This document shows, piece by piece, positions 50,005 to 62,045 of a DNA stretch of 64,000 nucleotides. The position numbers were made by a program, and so were the translations under genes. The DNA is from Dasypus novemcinctus (lineage: Eukaryota; Chordata; Mammalia; Cingulata; Dasypodidae): contig NC_080675.1 of assembly GCF_030445035.2 (NCBI RefSeq), forward strand, positions 66,232,544 to 66,296,543, given 5' to 3'. The first letter of the stretch is position 1, and each line of letters begins with the position of its first letter. The notes beneath the pieces are model-generated. The model had not been told where the DNA came from and did no database searches. It saw only the letters and a program-made list of their open reading frames with translations.

Positions 50005-50397
50005 TGAGATTGTGCATGTAGGTTTCAGTTTGTCATCATGGGTTCCATTTTTTCCTGTGAAATCCAGTTTATCCATATTTCCTCTCACTTTTGCATCGAG
50101 TTTTTCTTCCCTTTTGCCTGTCCTTCTAACCCATAGCAATTTCAGGCCCACCACATGATGAAAGGCAATAACCTTCAGTGGACTTCTTCACCAACTCCCC
50201 TACATGGTCCCTGGTTGGAGACTTGTCAGCTCTCCAACCATCCCCTTCAGGACCTTAACTTTCCTAGCCTCTCCCACAATTCTGCAAAGTCTAATTCCTA
50301 TGATACTGTGATAAACCATTCAATACAATTTTATAAAATTTATTTTTTAAGAAAATTTATCAGATTTTTTCCCAAAGACATATTTTATTGCTATTAT
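50005..50397. other. Unassigned DNA between two LINE-derived elements
   Basis: About 390 bp with no recognised family, directly left of the young insertion. Confidence 0.4.
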
Positions 50398-50440
50398 AGC
50401 CTATTTTCTTTTTTTTTTTTTTTTTTTTTTTTTGGTTGTT

Positions 50441-50488
<48 letters not shown>

Positions 50489-51685
50489 TATTTTTTATTG
50501 ACTTTGTAATAATATTACATTAAAAATATATATGTGAGGTCCCATTCAACCCCACCCCCCCACCCCCCCTCTCCCCCCCCCCCAACAACACTCGTTCCCA
50601 TCATCATGACACATCCATTGGATTTGGTAAGTACATCTTTGGGCACCTCTGCACCTCATATACATTGGTTCACATCATGGCCCATACTCTCCTCTATTCC
50701 ATCATGTAGGCCCTGTGAGGATTTACAATGTCCGGTGATTACCTCTGAAGCACCATCCAGGGCAGCTCCATGTCCCGAAGACGCCTCCACCTCTCATCTC
50801 TTCCTGCCTTTCCCCATACCCTTTGTCCATTATGTCCACTTTTCCCAATCCAATGCCACCTCTTCTATGTGGACACTGGATTGGTTGTGTCCATTGCACC
50901 TTTATGTCAAGAGGAGGCTCAGATTCCACCTGGATGCTGGATGCAATCCTCCCATTTTCAGTTGTAATCACTCTAGGCTCCATGGTGTGGTGGTTGTCCT
51001 TCACCTCCATCTTAGCTGAGTGTGGTAAGTCCAATAAATCAGATTGTAGGTGCTGGAGTCTGTTGAGGCTCAGGATCTGGCTATCACATTGTCAGTCCAG
51101 AGATTCAAATCCCCTAAATATATCTTAAACCCCAACATTAACTGCACCTCCAGCACATTAGCATGAAAGTCTTATGAAGGGAGATCCCATCTGAGTCCAG
51201 ATTCATCACACATAAACACCATTTCCAAAGAGGGGCCATCTGCCCTGGTAGTTAACCCCATCGGCCATGACCATAACTCCCATGGGTCTCTTTAGCCCTC
51301 AAAGGAACCAATATCTGGGGGTTGTATCTGCTTTATCTGTCTCTCTGACTCTGCTCAGTTGTGCATGAGGGCAATCCTTCTGCCAGCCTCCAGACTCTTT
51401 TTTAGAAACTCGTAGCCATATAAACTCATTTCTCCTTTCCATTTCCCCCTTACTTTAGGTCAAACAGCATTTTAAAGTCATGGTATTTTATGTAGACATG
51501 GATATTCTGCTGATCCGCATTGAACCTTCCGTATAAGGTCATTTTCCAGTTGCATCATCAGTTGGTAGTTGATAGTGGTCCCTCGTTGCCAGGGAGGCTC
51601 ATCCCCGGGTGTCATGTCCCACGCTGGGGGGAAGGCATTGCATTTACATGCTGAGTTTGGCTTCGAGACTCAGCCTATTTTCTTT
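50398..51685 (-). mobile_element. Young tail retroposon with perfect 14-bp target-site duplication
   Basis: The repeat AGCCTATTTTCTTT occurs at 50398-50411 and 51672-51685. The insert (about 50412-51671) has long T-tracts at 50410-50480 (poly(A) on the minus strand). It matches module 2 of the L1-type tail: ATGTCCGGTGATTACCTC, GTGTGGTGGTTGTCCTTC, GGCAATCCTTCTGCCAG, CATGTCCCACGCTGGGGG. The minus-strand start AGTCTCGAAGCCAAACTCAG aligns with about 1995 of the first copy, so it is 5'-truncated or a nonautonomous short form. Frames up to 161 codons on + (50534-51019) are antisense to the element and are not genes. Confidence 0.9.
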
Positions 51686-51990
51686 AAAATGCATTTTTCT
51701 AAACTTTCATTACTGGTATTGAGAAACACAGTTGAATTCAATATTTGTATATAGATCTTTTAGCAAGTAACTAACTTTATTAAACTCTCGTGTTTATTCT
51801 GATGACTTATCCTTTGGTTCTTTTGTGTTTTGTACCTAGACAGTCATAGTATCTGAAAATTGATAATTGTTTTTTTTAACAATCCAATCTTTTTGTCTCT
51901 CATTTCTTTTTCTACTTTTCATATGCTTACTAGCGTCTCTAATGCAATTCTGAATAGAAGTAGGGAGAAGAGGTGTCTTAGCCCAGGCTC
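51686..51990 (-). mobile_element. Old L1 ORF2 fragment
   Basis: TTTTTCTACTTTTCATATGC followed by CTAATGCAATTCTGAATAGA and AGTAGGGAGAAGAGGTGTCT compares with the L1 ORF2 reverse text for GTTGAATAGGAGTGGTGAGAG. Confidence 0.5.
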
Positions 51991-52559
51991 TTCAGAAAGT
52001 AGAGCCTCAGTTTTACTCATTTTGTGAGGTGAAAGTCCACATGGTAAATCAGAATGGCAAAACAAAAGGAACTGGAGCAATGCATGATGCAAAATAATGA
52101 AGTAAAATGTGTTAAAATGAGCCACAAAGAACATAGCAGATTACTCATTTGATGTGTTTGCTTGGCAGATGGAGATTTTCCAGAGAAGGAAGAACTACAT
52201 ATTTGAATCTTCACCAAAATAGGTAAAGGTGGGAGAACTTATATGCCTCATGGCTCCGGTTTCTCACTTTTCATTGGATAAAGTCCAATAACTTCTGAAT
52301 GTTTGAGTTGTATTATCTGATAGCTGCTCAGGAAGCCAGGTTCCATGTCTCATCTTGTGGGGTACTTTGTCTGAGTCTAAAAGTGGAAGAATGTTAACCA
52401 AATGGGAAGAAGGGGGTCAAGGGAACCTGAGAAGTCTCACAAACTTTGTAACCCAGTAGAGCAAGTGTCTGTCCTTGATTTCATAGACTGATTTTAACAT
52501 GCTTCCTTTGGTATGATAGTTGCTGTATGTTTTAACAGATACATGATAATCAACTAGAA
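51991..52559. other. Unassigned DNA, possibly an old LTR
   Basis: GTCTTAGCCCAGGCTCTTCAG and following text has the feel of an old LTR, but I cannot name it. No gene. Confidence 0.35.
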
Positions 52560-53700
52560 AAGTTCCTTTTTAGTTTAAAAAGTTTGCATTTTTTCTCAAG
52601 AGTGAAAGTTGGATTAAATCAAATGATTTATCATCAAATGAGATGAATAATAGATTAATCTGTTAACATGGTAAATTATATTAACATGCATATTATTTTT
52701 AGCCGTTTGTTTCTCTTCTATGAAATGACTGCTTCTGTCTTTTGACAGTTTCTATAGAGCTGTTTGTCTTATGTCTATTGATCATACATATATTCCAGAT
52801 ATTAATTATTCTCTAATTATTTCTATAAAGTTTATATAAAGTTTTATAAATTTTATGAGTTGAATCTGGCATTTCCTTTAAGTTATTTAAATATTTGATA
52901 TAAGAATGTCATCACAGATCACTGAGTAAATGATGAACTTTTCAGTCAATGGTGCTAGAACAATTAATAATTCATAGCTTAAAAATGAAATTAACTTATT
53001 AATAGAGGTTTGTAAAAATACATATATAAAGAATATAAACTCTAATTACAAGCAAAACTATCATACAGGTTAAGAAATAAACACTGCTGTATTAGACTTT
53101 GATGCATTCCCTGATTCCATCTCCTCTCTTCTTAAAGGGAGCCCTAAAAAATAAAAAAGAATTCCTTTGTTATTTTAGTTTTTCTATCAGTATTTATATC
53201 CCTAATCATTATGCTTTACAGTCTTGCCTGTTTTACCTTTATATAAACAAAACTGTGATGTATAATCTTTAGCAACCTGCGATTTCTGGTGTCTTGCTTT
53301 TCCATTCTTTGTTTTTTCAGCCTTCATGAATCCTAATATTATAGATATGTCTTGTATATAGCATATGATTGAACTCTGGCAGGTTCTATTGCTATTTTAT
53401 TTATTGTTGTTTTGTTATTTTTAGCCATTTTTTATATTTATCTTTTAGTAGGAATATTTAATGATTTACAATTAATATAATTATATCTACCATCTTGGTT
53501 TCTTTCTTGCCTTCTCTGGGATTGATTAAATATGATTTCTAAGTTCTGTATTTTCCCCTCCACTATTTTTTAATTAAATCCATACTGTTTCTATTTATTT
53601 TTTATCTTAGAAATTAATACTTAAATTATTATAATTTAAATATAATCTAAAATTAATCTTAAATTATTATAATTTAATATAATCTAAAATTAATCAATAG
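52560..53700 (-). mobile_element. Very old L1 ORF2 pieces, minus strand
   Basis: Weak ordered similarity: AAATGAGATGAATAATAG, TATATTCCAGATATTAATTA, TTTTAGTAGGAATATTTAATG, CTTTCTTGCCTTCTCTGGG. It contains a tandem duplication of 38 and 37 bp at 53621-53658 and 53659-53695. Confidence 0.45.
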
Positions 53701-53779
53701 CTGCACATCTATTCTAGGAAAATATAAGGACCTTATAGAGGGGCAAGAATCCCTCAAGAACCTAAGCAATGACTAATAA

Positions 53780-54570
53780 AAGAAAATAGATCAATATGTC
53801 AAACTCTCCATATGAATGCATGTAACTATGAACTTATTCTTCCAAAATTGAAAGTTAGTGGTTACCATGGGTTCTGAAAGAAGGGGAAGGAAAGAATAGA
53901 TGGAACATAGGGCATTTTTAGGGCATTGGAATTGCTGTGCATGATCTTGCAGTGGTTGATATTGGCCATTACATGTTTTGCCAAAATATATAAAAGTGTA
54001 CAATGCAAAATATAAACCATAATGTAAAGCATTGACTGTGGTCAGTAACAATGCTTCAATATTTGTTCATCAATTGTGATAAATGTACCATACTTATGTA
54101 AGATGTTAATAGGAGAAAATGTGAGAGGGGGGAGCAAGTGGGGTATATGGGAATGCCCTGTAATTTCTATGTGATTTTTTTATAACCTAAAGCTTCTTTG
54201 AAAATACAATGGAAAAATAAGACCCTGGGGGAATATACAGAAGAAATTGTCACTGTACATAAAAGATAACAGCTCTTATGGTGAGGAAAGACACAATGCA
54301 AAAAATTATTTTATTTTTATTTTTTATATATTTTTAAATTTTTTATTATTTTTAATATGTAGTTAGTTTACAGTGGTTGGGGGATTGTGGGAAGGGGTGC
54401 ACCTGGTGCCTGCCTCTATGGAAAATGAATGCGTTCAAGTGGTCATGGGGTGTTTTCTCAGTGGGTGGAGAGCCACACAATAATTGAAAGGATATTGAAT
54501 TCCCATCCTGGGGAGTTCTGCTACATTCTCTAATGGAGTGGCAAGGATCCGTAGAGTACTTGGGCAGTGC
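53780..54570 (+). mobile_element. L1-type tail: module 1, linker and start of module 2
   Basis: Homologous to about 900-1480 and then 1600-1850: CCATGGGTTCTGAAAGAAGG, AAACCATAATGTAAAGC, GGGGTATATGGGAATGCCC, AGAAATTGTCACTGTACAT, CCCATCCTGGGGAGTTCTGC. It is interrupted by the inverted LTR that follows. Confidence 0.75.
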
Positions 54571-54823
54571 CTAGAAAGCCTTATAGTCTACAGTGACCTT
54601 GTGGAGAAAACAGAGGGGCTGAGCCCCGAGGAACCAGGAAGCCTGAACCCTTGCAGATGTGAGGAGCCATCTTGCTCCAACACATGAAAATAGACTTTGG
54701 TGAGGGAACTGACTCATGATTTATGGACTGGTATCTATAAGCTCCTACCCTAAAGAAATACCCTTTATAAAAACCAACCAATTCCTGGTATTTTGAATCA
54801 GCACCCATTGTCTGACTAATATA
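54571..54823 (-). mobile_element. MaLR-like LTR, truncated inverted copy 4
   Basis: On the minus strand it begins TATATTAGTCAGACAATGGG, with GATTCAAAATACCAGGAATT, and runs to the CTCCACAAGGTCACTG unit shared with the long subtype at 37827-38446. The 3' half is missing. It lies inside the tail element. Confidence 0.75.
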
Positions 54824-55830
54824 AAAGTTTACCCTTCTGCATATCTCAGGAACTCTCACTGACTGTCACAATAAATATTACTTCAAATAGCAGTGCTTGT
54901 GTGGGCTGTAGAGACATCTAGACACTATAGTCAGGGCAAACAACCTCAGGAACTTGGCATCCTGTCCGTGGACCTTACCTTGGAATATATATCAACCTAT
55001 CCCCCCAGTGTACCAGAGCTGGACTCGTTTGAAATTTTCTTACATATAGTTCTTCTACCTCTTTTATATGCACCTATAATTAGCAAAATATCCATTAAAT
55101 ATGTGTCCCAGAGACTTAAATCTTCAGTTTGTTCATATACCGGTTGAGCCCTGAATCTCAGCAGGGTTGCAGCCAACACCTACTCTCCAGTTCATCGGAC
55201 TCACCCAGTACAACTAACAAAATAAAGATGATTGTCAATGCCATCTCAAAAAACAGAGAATATCTATAATTGCAAGCAAGACAGTTCCATCCATCTGCAG
55301 TATGAGATCAAAGCCCCTTCTCAAATGAAAAGCAGGGAAGGCATCACCATCCCCAAATCCTCAAAATCCAGGAATGAACAAACATAAAGGGGGAGAATTC
55401 AACCATGGACTAAAGTAGACATCATTTTTCTAGTATTGGAAGAACTTGTTACATTGATATAAAGGCAGTGGTCACCAGAGAAGGGAGAAGGAAGAATAAG
55501 TATAAAATGGGGCATTTTGGGGACATCTGAATTGAACTGCATGACGTTGCAATGACAGATATAGGACATTACACATTTTGCCAAAACCTATAAAATTGTA
55601 CAGGCCAGAATGTAAACCATAATGTAAACTATAGACCATGGTTGGTAGCAATACTTCAAGATGTGTTCATCATTTGTAACTAATGTACTGCACCAATGGA
55701 AGTTGTTAAGGCGAAAAATGTGGTAGGGGGAGGTGATAAGGTATATGGCAATACCTTATATTTTTGATGTAATATTTATGTAATCTAAAGCTTTTTAAAA
55801 GTAAAATTTAAAAAGATAAAAAAGACAATA
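54824..55830 (+). mobile_element. L1-type tail, module 2 continued
   Basis: Collinear with about 2000-3180: CCCCCCAGTGTACCAGAGC, ACCTACTCTCCAGTTCATCG, TTGCAAGCAAGACAGTTCC, GGCAGTGGTCACCAGAGAAG, AAACCATAATGTAAACTATA and GGTATATGGCAATACCTTATA. It ends in A-rich text at about 55800-55825. Confidence 0.75.
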
Positions 55831-55849
55831 TTTGACTTTTCTACTATTT

Positions 55850-57015
55850 TGACATTTGAAAGGTATTCTTCACCACAAATCACTCACAGAAAAAAGCCAG
55901 TTTCAATTAAGAATGCCCTTCATGAAACAGCAAAAATAATTTTGTTAAATTTAAGCATTTGAGTACATAGATTTTTACTATTCTGTACACACTGAAGTAA
56001 AATGGCTACTTGAAGAAAACCAATTGTACTTCTTTTTTTAAATTTGTGAAGTAAACTAGCCATTGCTTTTTGTAGTTCAATCTTTAAAATAACAACTGAT
56101 GGACAAATGATGGTTAATCAGAGTTGGATTTTGGCAGGCTTCTTCTAAAAAAAATGAATGAAATGAGTCTGTCATCTAGGTAAAGCTGCCAATATTTGTT
56201 TACAATGGAAGCATTTAAACATTAAGTAAACATTGGAACATTGAAAAACTTGTATCCACTGTTTGAGCACCCCAGAACTTAAGGTTTTCATGTGAAATTG
56301 GTGGTGTTATTAATGTTATCTTTCAATATATATATTGAAATGTATCAAAGCTTGTAAGATCTTCAAAATTCTGTAAGTATTTTTGAAAAAAACGATGTCT
56401 TTTAAGTGCATAATGCAGTCATGCATAAGTAAAAAAATCATTCAAATCTCAAGACAGCCAAGTGTATTTGAAATATAGAGTATGAAAAGTTTGTTGATAT
56501 GGCTTCTGATTCCACATTGAAATTAGCCTTTAAGAAACAACCTCTTGTTGAGTTTCAGTGCAGTATCAAAGATAGATATTCAAAAAATTTTTGAAAAGGC
56601 TAATAAAATATTATTTACATTTTCAATGACATACCTATATGAGGCCAAACTTACTTTACATTTTTCAACAAAAATCACATATAAAATGGATTAAATACAA
56701 AAGCAGATATGGGAATTGAGCTGTCTACTATTAATTCAATCATTAAATAGATTTAGTAAAATTAGCAAACAATGCGAGAGTTTTACTACTTTTTTAATTT
56801 TGAAAATATAGCTATATTTTTATAAAATGTCATTTATGTTAATATGGACTGAGTTCATTATTTTTACTTTAGAGAATTTCTATATAGTTGTAAAATTTTG
56901 TCACTTTTATTATGGCAGATATAACATAAAAACTACAGTTTATTTGGGTTCTTGATCATTTTTAAAAGTATAAGAGGTCTTGAGGCCAAAATATTTGAGA
57001 CCCATCATTCTAGTG
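55850..57015 (-). mobile_element. Ancient hAT-type DNA transposon remnant
   Basis: On the minus strand the start resembles the end of a mammal-wide hAT element as I remember it (CAGTGGTCCTCAAACTTTTTGG; here GGGTCTCAAATATTTTGGCC). It continues collinearly: TATAGCTATATTTTCAAAAT, TAGTAGACAGCTCAATTCCC, GATACTGCACTGAAACTCAA, TGGAATCAGAAGCCATATC and CTTTGATACATTTCAA. Any transposase frame is destroyed. Family name not assigned. Confidence 0.6.
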
Positions 57016-57049
57016 GGTGTGTGCAGATATCATATTGTGATTTAAATTC

Positions 57050-57633
57050 ACTTATTTCTAGTGACAAATCATGTTGACCATCTCTTGATTTGATGTTCTT
57101 ATTTGTGACCTCAAAAATCTTTTCAAATCTATAGTGAATTTTGCTGCTGTTGTTGGAATGTCTTCATACTATTGACTTACATTTTTGTCTTTATACATAT
57201 GAATATATGTTGTCAGATATATGTATTGTGAATAGTTTCCCAAGTTTGAGCTTATCTTTTCAAAAGCAAAAAGTTTTCACCTCGAGGAGGTTTAATATAT
57301 CATTTTTAAAATATTTTGCTTTGGACTTTTCCTGTTTTATCTAGGATTTCATTTCCAGTGCCAAAATTATGAATATTTACTCCTATGTTTATTTTAGAAG
57401 ATTTTTTTTTGTCTTATTTTGTTTTATTTTACCTTTTATATTTAGGTCTATGTTTCACTTGAAATCTACCTTGCTGCATTGTTTAAAGAAAGGAAGGAAA
57501 TACATTTCCTTTTACATCTAAGTTACAAAATGTTATAGCACCTTTGTTGAAAAAAAATCTGTCATTGAAAAACATTCCATTTAATTGAAATTAAATTAAA
57601 AATAGATTAGGTCTGTCGCTATACTCTCTTTTC
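57050..57633 (-). mobile_element. Old L1 ORF2, first segment, minus strand
   Basis: Weakly conserved L1 reverse text (TTTTCAAAAGCAAAAAGTTT, TTAGGTCTATGTTTCACTTG, CACCTTTGTTGAAAAAAAATC). It continues after the nested elements. Confidence 0.5.
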
Positions 57634-57839
57634 CAGGGGTTAGTAAACTATGGCCAGCAGTCTAAATCTGTCACATCATCTGATTTTTGTAAAGTTTCAT
57701 TGGAACCCTGTCATGCCAATTTGTGGACATATTATCTGTGTGCTACAATGGGAGAGTTGAGCAATTATGAGAGAAGCTACATGACCCCTCAAAACTAAAA
57801 TATTTACCATCTGGTCCTTGAAAACATTTGTGATGCCTG
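57634..57839 (+). mobile_element. Nonautonomous hAT-Charlie element (MER3-like)
   Basis: Starts CAGGGGTTAGTAAACTATGG and carries GTAAAGTTTCATTGGAACCC, TGGGAGAGTTGAGCAATTATG and TATTTACCATCTGGTCCTTG, the landmarks of the roughly 210-bp hAT family. It ends near TGATGCCTG. Flanks CTCTTTTC (57626-57633) and CTCTATTT (from 57841) resemble an 8-bp target-site duplication. Confidence 0.75.
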
Positions 57840-58557
57840 CTCTATTTTAAATCCATTAAATCGTCTATCCATATGCCAATATCACCCTCCGTTCATTCCA
57901 GTAGTTTTATAGTAAATCTTGAAATCAGATAGAGTATGGATTACTACTATTTTTTAAAAATTTCTTTGGAAAGCATTGGTGCTTTGAACTTCCATATACA
58001 TTTAAGAATAGTATTATCAAATTCTACCCCCAAAAAACAACCCTCATTGGGATTTTAATTGGGATTGCTATAAATCTATAAGTCAATTTGTATAGAATTG
58101 ATATTTTTTAAATATTGAATTTTCAATTTCATGAACACTGTATATTTCCATGTAGTTAGGATTTCTTTAACTTGTGTCAGAACTCTTTAGCAGTTTTCAG
58201 TGCAGAAGTCTTCCATATATTTATCTCTGCATATCTGATATTTTAGTACACAATTGTTAATTTTTAAAATTTCGTTTTCAATTGTTTATTATATATATAG
58301 TTATAAGTTGATAATATGTAGAAATCCATGGAGTTTTGTATTTTGATCTTACATATTTAAACTTTTAAAATTCATTAGTTTTACAAGTTTTATATTTTTA
58401 ACAAATTATTTGCAATTTTCCATGCATATAGTTATTTTGTCTGTGAATACATTCTTACTTTTTCTTTCCTATTTTTATGTCTTTTATCTCTTGTCCTTGC
58501 CTTATTGCACAATCTAGAATCTCCAGTACAATATAGAATAGAAGATATATGCTTACA
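57840..58557 (-). mobile_element. Old L1 ORF2, second segment
   Basis: TTGGGATTTTAATTGGGATTG, ATTTTCAATTTCATGAACACT, TCCATGTAGTTAGGATTTC and ATTGCACAATCTAGAATCTCC follow the ORF2 reverse order. Confidence 0.65.
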
Positions 58558-58572
58558 TGTCTGTCTTTTTTA

Positions 58573-58974
58573 TTTATTTATTTTTTATTAATTTCTCACC
58601 CTCCCCCCGTTGTCTGCTCTCTGTGTCCATTCGCTGTGTGTTCTTCTGTGACCGCTTCTATCCTTATCAGTGGCACCGGGAATCTGTGTTTCTTTTTGTT
58701 GCTCCATCTTGTTGTGTCAGCTCTCCGTGTGTGCGGCGCCATTCTTGGGCAGGCTGCACTTTTTCTTGCGCTGCATGGCTCTCCTTACAGGGCGCACTTC
58801 TTACACGTGGGGCTCCCCTACGTGGGAGACACTCCTGTGTGACAGGGTGCTCCTTGCATGCATCAGCACTGCACATGGGCCAGCTCCACACGGGTCAAGT
58901 AGGCCCGGGGTTTGAACCATGGACCTCCTATGTGGTAGGTGGATGTCCTATCCATTGGGCCAAGTCCACTTCCC
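58573..58974 (-). mobile_element. DAS-III-like SINE with target-site duplication
   Basis: About 400 bp. Minus strand starts GGGAAGTGGACTTGGCCCAA, with GTTCAAACCCCGGGCC (B box), GAGCTGGCCCATGTGCAG and an A-rich end. The direct repeat TGT(C/T)TGTCTTTTTTA flanks it at 58558-58572 and 58975-58989 (14 of 15 identical). Frames of 74-146 codons inside it arise from the SINE and are not genes. Confidence 0.92.
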
Positions 58975-58989
58975 TGTTTGTCTTTTTTA

Positions 58990-59505
58990 AAGTGTAAGGG
59001 TAAAATCGTTTAGTTTATAATAATTAAGAATAAAGTTAAGGGTCAGGTTCATAAATGTTCTTAATCAGGTTGAGTAAATTCCCTTCATATCATAGTTTGC
59101 TGAGATAATTCCATGTTTTTTTTCCCCCCTCATTTATTCACTTGGTATGGTGAATTACACTGATTAGCTTTCAAATGTTAAACCAACTTTTGATTTCTGG
59201 AGTAAACAAGACTGGCTTTGGTATCAGGGTAATGACATAAATTGGGAATTGTTTCCTTGTCCTGTATGTTCTGAAATTATTTAACAAAATTCATCAGTGA
59301 AGCCATCTGGACCTGGGGTTCTCTTTGTAGAAATATTTATTATAAATTCAGTTTGCTTCTTCTTGGGTCAATTTTTGTAAATTTTGTTCTGTAAGGAATT
59401 TGTTCATTTCATTTAAGTTGTCCTATATGTTGTGATAATTTTATTCATAATATTATTTTATATTTTTAATTTGTGTATCATCTAAATGAGACAACTACAG
59501 AACTG
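58990..59505 (-). mobile_element. Old L1 ORF2, third segment
   Basis: ATGTTAAACCAACTTTTGATT, GGCTTTGGTATCAGGGTAAT, GAAGCCATCTGGACCTGGGG and TTCTTCTTGGGTCAATTTTTG match ORF2 in reverse, collinear with the segments before the SINE. Confidence 0.75.
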
Positions 59506-61465
59506 TAGCACTTTTTAAAAATATATTTTTATTTAAGTATATCATTAATACAAGAACATACATAAACAATAAGCATATAGTAAAGATTGTGAATTTACAA
59601 AATAAGCATGCATAACATCATACAGGAGTTTCAAACATCACCCCTCCACCAACACCTTGCATTATTGTGAAACATTTGGTACAAACTGTGTAAGAGCATC
59701 ATCAAAATATTACTAACTATAGTTCCTATCTTACATTTGGTGTATTTTTCCCTCAATCCACTCTTTTTTTAAAAATGTATTTTTATTACAGAGGCTGTAA
59801 ACTTACAAAACAATCATGCACATGTGTAGAATTCCCATATAACACCCCTTCACCAAAGCACCACACCATGGTGGAACATTTTTTACAGATTATGAGATAA
59901 TATCATCAGACTATTACCATCAACCATAGCCCATAGCGTACATTTAGCACACTTTTACCATCGTTCCCCATTATCAACACAGTACAACTTGGGCATTGAT
60001 GCAAGAATATTAAAGTATTGCTGATAACCACATTCTACAGATCATATCACTTGTTGTTTTCCCATGCTTCTCCACACTCCCACCACCCTGCTGTAACGAT
60101 ATACATTGCTGTAGCTCACAGAAGGGTGCTCTTGCATTTGTACCCTCAACCACAATTCTCATTCACCTCTGGGTTCATGGTGTTATTCAGTCCCCAGATT
60201 GTTCTTTAGCTTTCAAGTGACATTTACTTTCCCAGACTACCCTTTTCAGCCACAATCCCATTTATAAACTAGTTGCTACTCACTATAATGTGTTACCATC
60301 AACTCTATCCATTTCCACACTTTTACAGTCAAGTTAATTAAAACTTCTACATACATTAAGCATCAGTAGTTCTTCTCAACCCTCCTCTTATCTTCTAATA
60401 ACCTATACTCTAGGTTTTATCTCCTTGTGTTTATTCTTTGTATTTAGTTCATACTAATGAGATCATGCACTTAGTCCTTTTGTGTCTGACTTGCTTTGCT
60501 TAGTATAATGTCTTCAAGATTCATCCATGTTATCATATGTGTCCCAGTTTCATTTCTTCTTACTGCAGCATAGTATTCCATCTTATGTATATACCACATT
60601 TTGTTTGTTCATTCATTTGTTGATGGACATTTGGGTTGTTTCCATCTTTTGGCATCTGTGCATAATGCCTCTGTCAACTTTAGTGTGCAGATGTCTGTTT
60701 GTGTCATAGTTTATAGTTCTTCTGGACTTATTCCTAGTAGAGGAATTGCTGAATTATATGGCAGTTATATATTTAGCTCATGAGGAACTGCCAAACTGTC
60801 TTCCAAGGGGCTGCATCATTTTACAATCTTACCAACAGTGAAGGAATGTTCCTATTTCTCCACATCCTCTCCAGCACTTATTGTTGTCTGTTTTTTAAAT
60901 AATGGCCAATTTTTGCAGTGATAGATGATATCTCATTGTTGTTTTAATTTGCATTTCCCTAATAACTAGTGATATAGAATGTTTCTTCATGTGCTTTTTG
61001 GTCATTTGTATTTCTTCTTTGGAGAAATGTCTATTTAATTTTTTTGTCCATTTTATTTTCAGTGTTTGCTCTTTTATTGTTGAGTTGTGTGATCTCTTTA
61101 TATAGAATGGAAACCAAACCCTTATCGAATATGTGGTTTCCAAATATTTTCTCCCATTGAGTGGGCTGCCTTTTCACCTTTTTGATGAAGTCATCATAGA
61201 AGAGTTTAAGTTTGAGGAGGTCCCATCTTTCTGTTTTCTTTCATTGCTTGTGCTTTTGGTGTAAGGTTTAGGAATCTATCGTCTACCACCAGGTCTTGAA
61301 GATGTTTCCCTAAATTTTCTTCTAGGAGCCTTATGTTACTTACTTCTATATTTAGGTCTTTGATCCATTTTGAGTTCATTTTTGTATAAGGTGTGAAATG
61401 GGAGTCTTCTTTCTTTCTTTTGGTTATGGATATCCAGTTCTCCCAGCATCTGTAGTGATTTTATT
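59506..61465 (-). mobile_element. L1 3' UTR and 3' part of ORF2, minus strand
   Basis: 3' UTR at about 59510-60480 with two related starts (59560-59760 and 59765-60480), both containing ...AAATAAGCATGCATAACATC... or ...AAACAATCATGCACATG... text. ORF2 end from about 60490: TTCATCCATGTTATCATATG, AGTATTCCATCTTATGTATA, CTGTTTTTTAAATAATGGCC, AATATTTTCTCCCATTGAG, GATCCATTTTGAGTTCATTT. Frames are broken. Confidence 0.8.
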
Positions 61466-62045
61466 ATAATTTCTTCCTCTTTTTCTTTTAGCCTTAACAA
61501 ATTTCCTTATGTATTACATCATCAAATCCACTTTGTTTGTTTGTTTGTTTGTTTTTACCATATTTATGATTTTCTTTTCTTTCTCTTCCTTTTTGCATCA
61601 CAGACTTTCCATCTAGGATTATTTTCCTTTTACTTGATGTACATCCTTTGGAATTTGCTGGAATGATATTCTGCTTTTGGCAAACACTCTCAGTTTTGTT
61701 TTCATCCCAAAAAAGCCTGTATTCCATTCTTATTCTTAATTTTTTTTTGCAAAGATATATTTTTAGGTTGATGGCTTCTGACTTCATTATCACTACTCAT
61801 TTAAATGTCATTTTTATTTTTTGTCTACTTTTAAGCTATTCTCTCTCTTCTATTCCTTAGTTTCACTCTGATTGCTCTTATCTTCATTTTCTTTTTATAT
61901 ATCATGTTTGACATTCACTGGACATCTTGAATTTATAAATTGTTTCCTACTCTCAGGTTAGGCAAATTTTCAACCTTTATCTCTTCAAATCATACTTTTC
62001 TTCCTTTCTGTCTCCTTTTCCCTGTCTCTTTAATTAAAAGTATAA
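61466..62045 (-). mobile_element. Old L1 5' region / ORF1, minus strand
   Basis: T-rich text with GGCAAATTTTCAACCTTTATC, TCTTCAAATCATACTTTTCTT and CTGTCTCCTTTTCCCTGTC, as in the reverse of old L1 5' regions. A (GTTT)n tract is at 61532-61556. Confidence 0.5.

Noticed and set aside
50534..51019. 161-codon proline/histidine-rich open frame on +
   Set aside because: It lies antisense within the young tail retroposon. Its composition comes from C-rich repeat text, and the frame is not kept in other copies.
58557..58997. 146-codon open frame on +
   Set aside because: It coincides with the DAS-III SINE and its flanking duplications; GC-rich SINE sequence gives long chance frames.
61532..61556. 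Regularly spaced GTTT units as a possible direct-repeat array
   Set aside because: Simple tetranucleotide microsatellite. No spacer structure anywhere in the window supports a CRISPR array.
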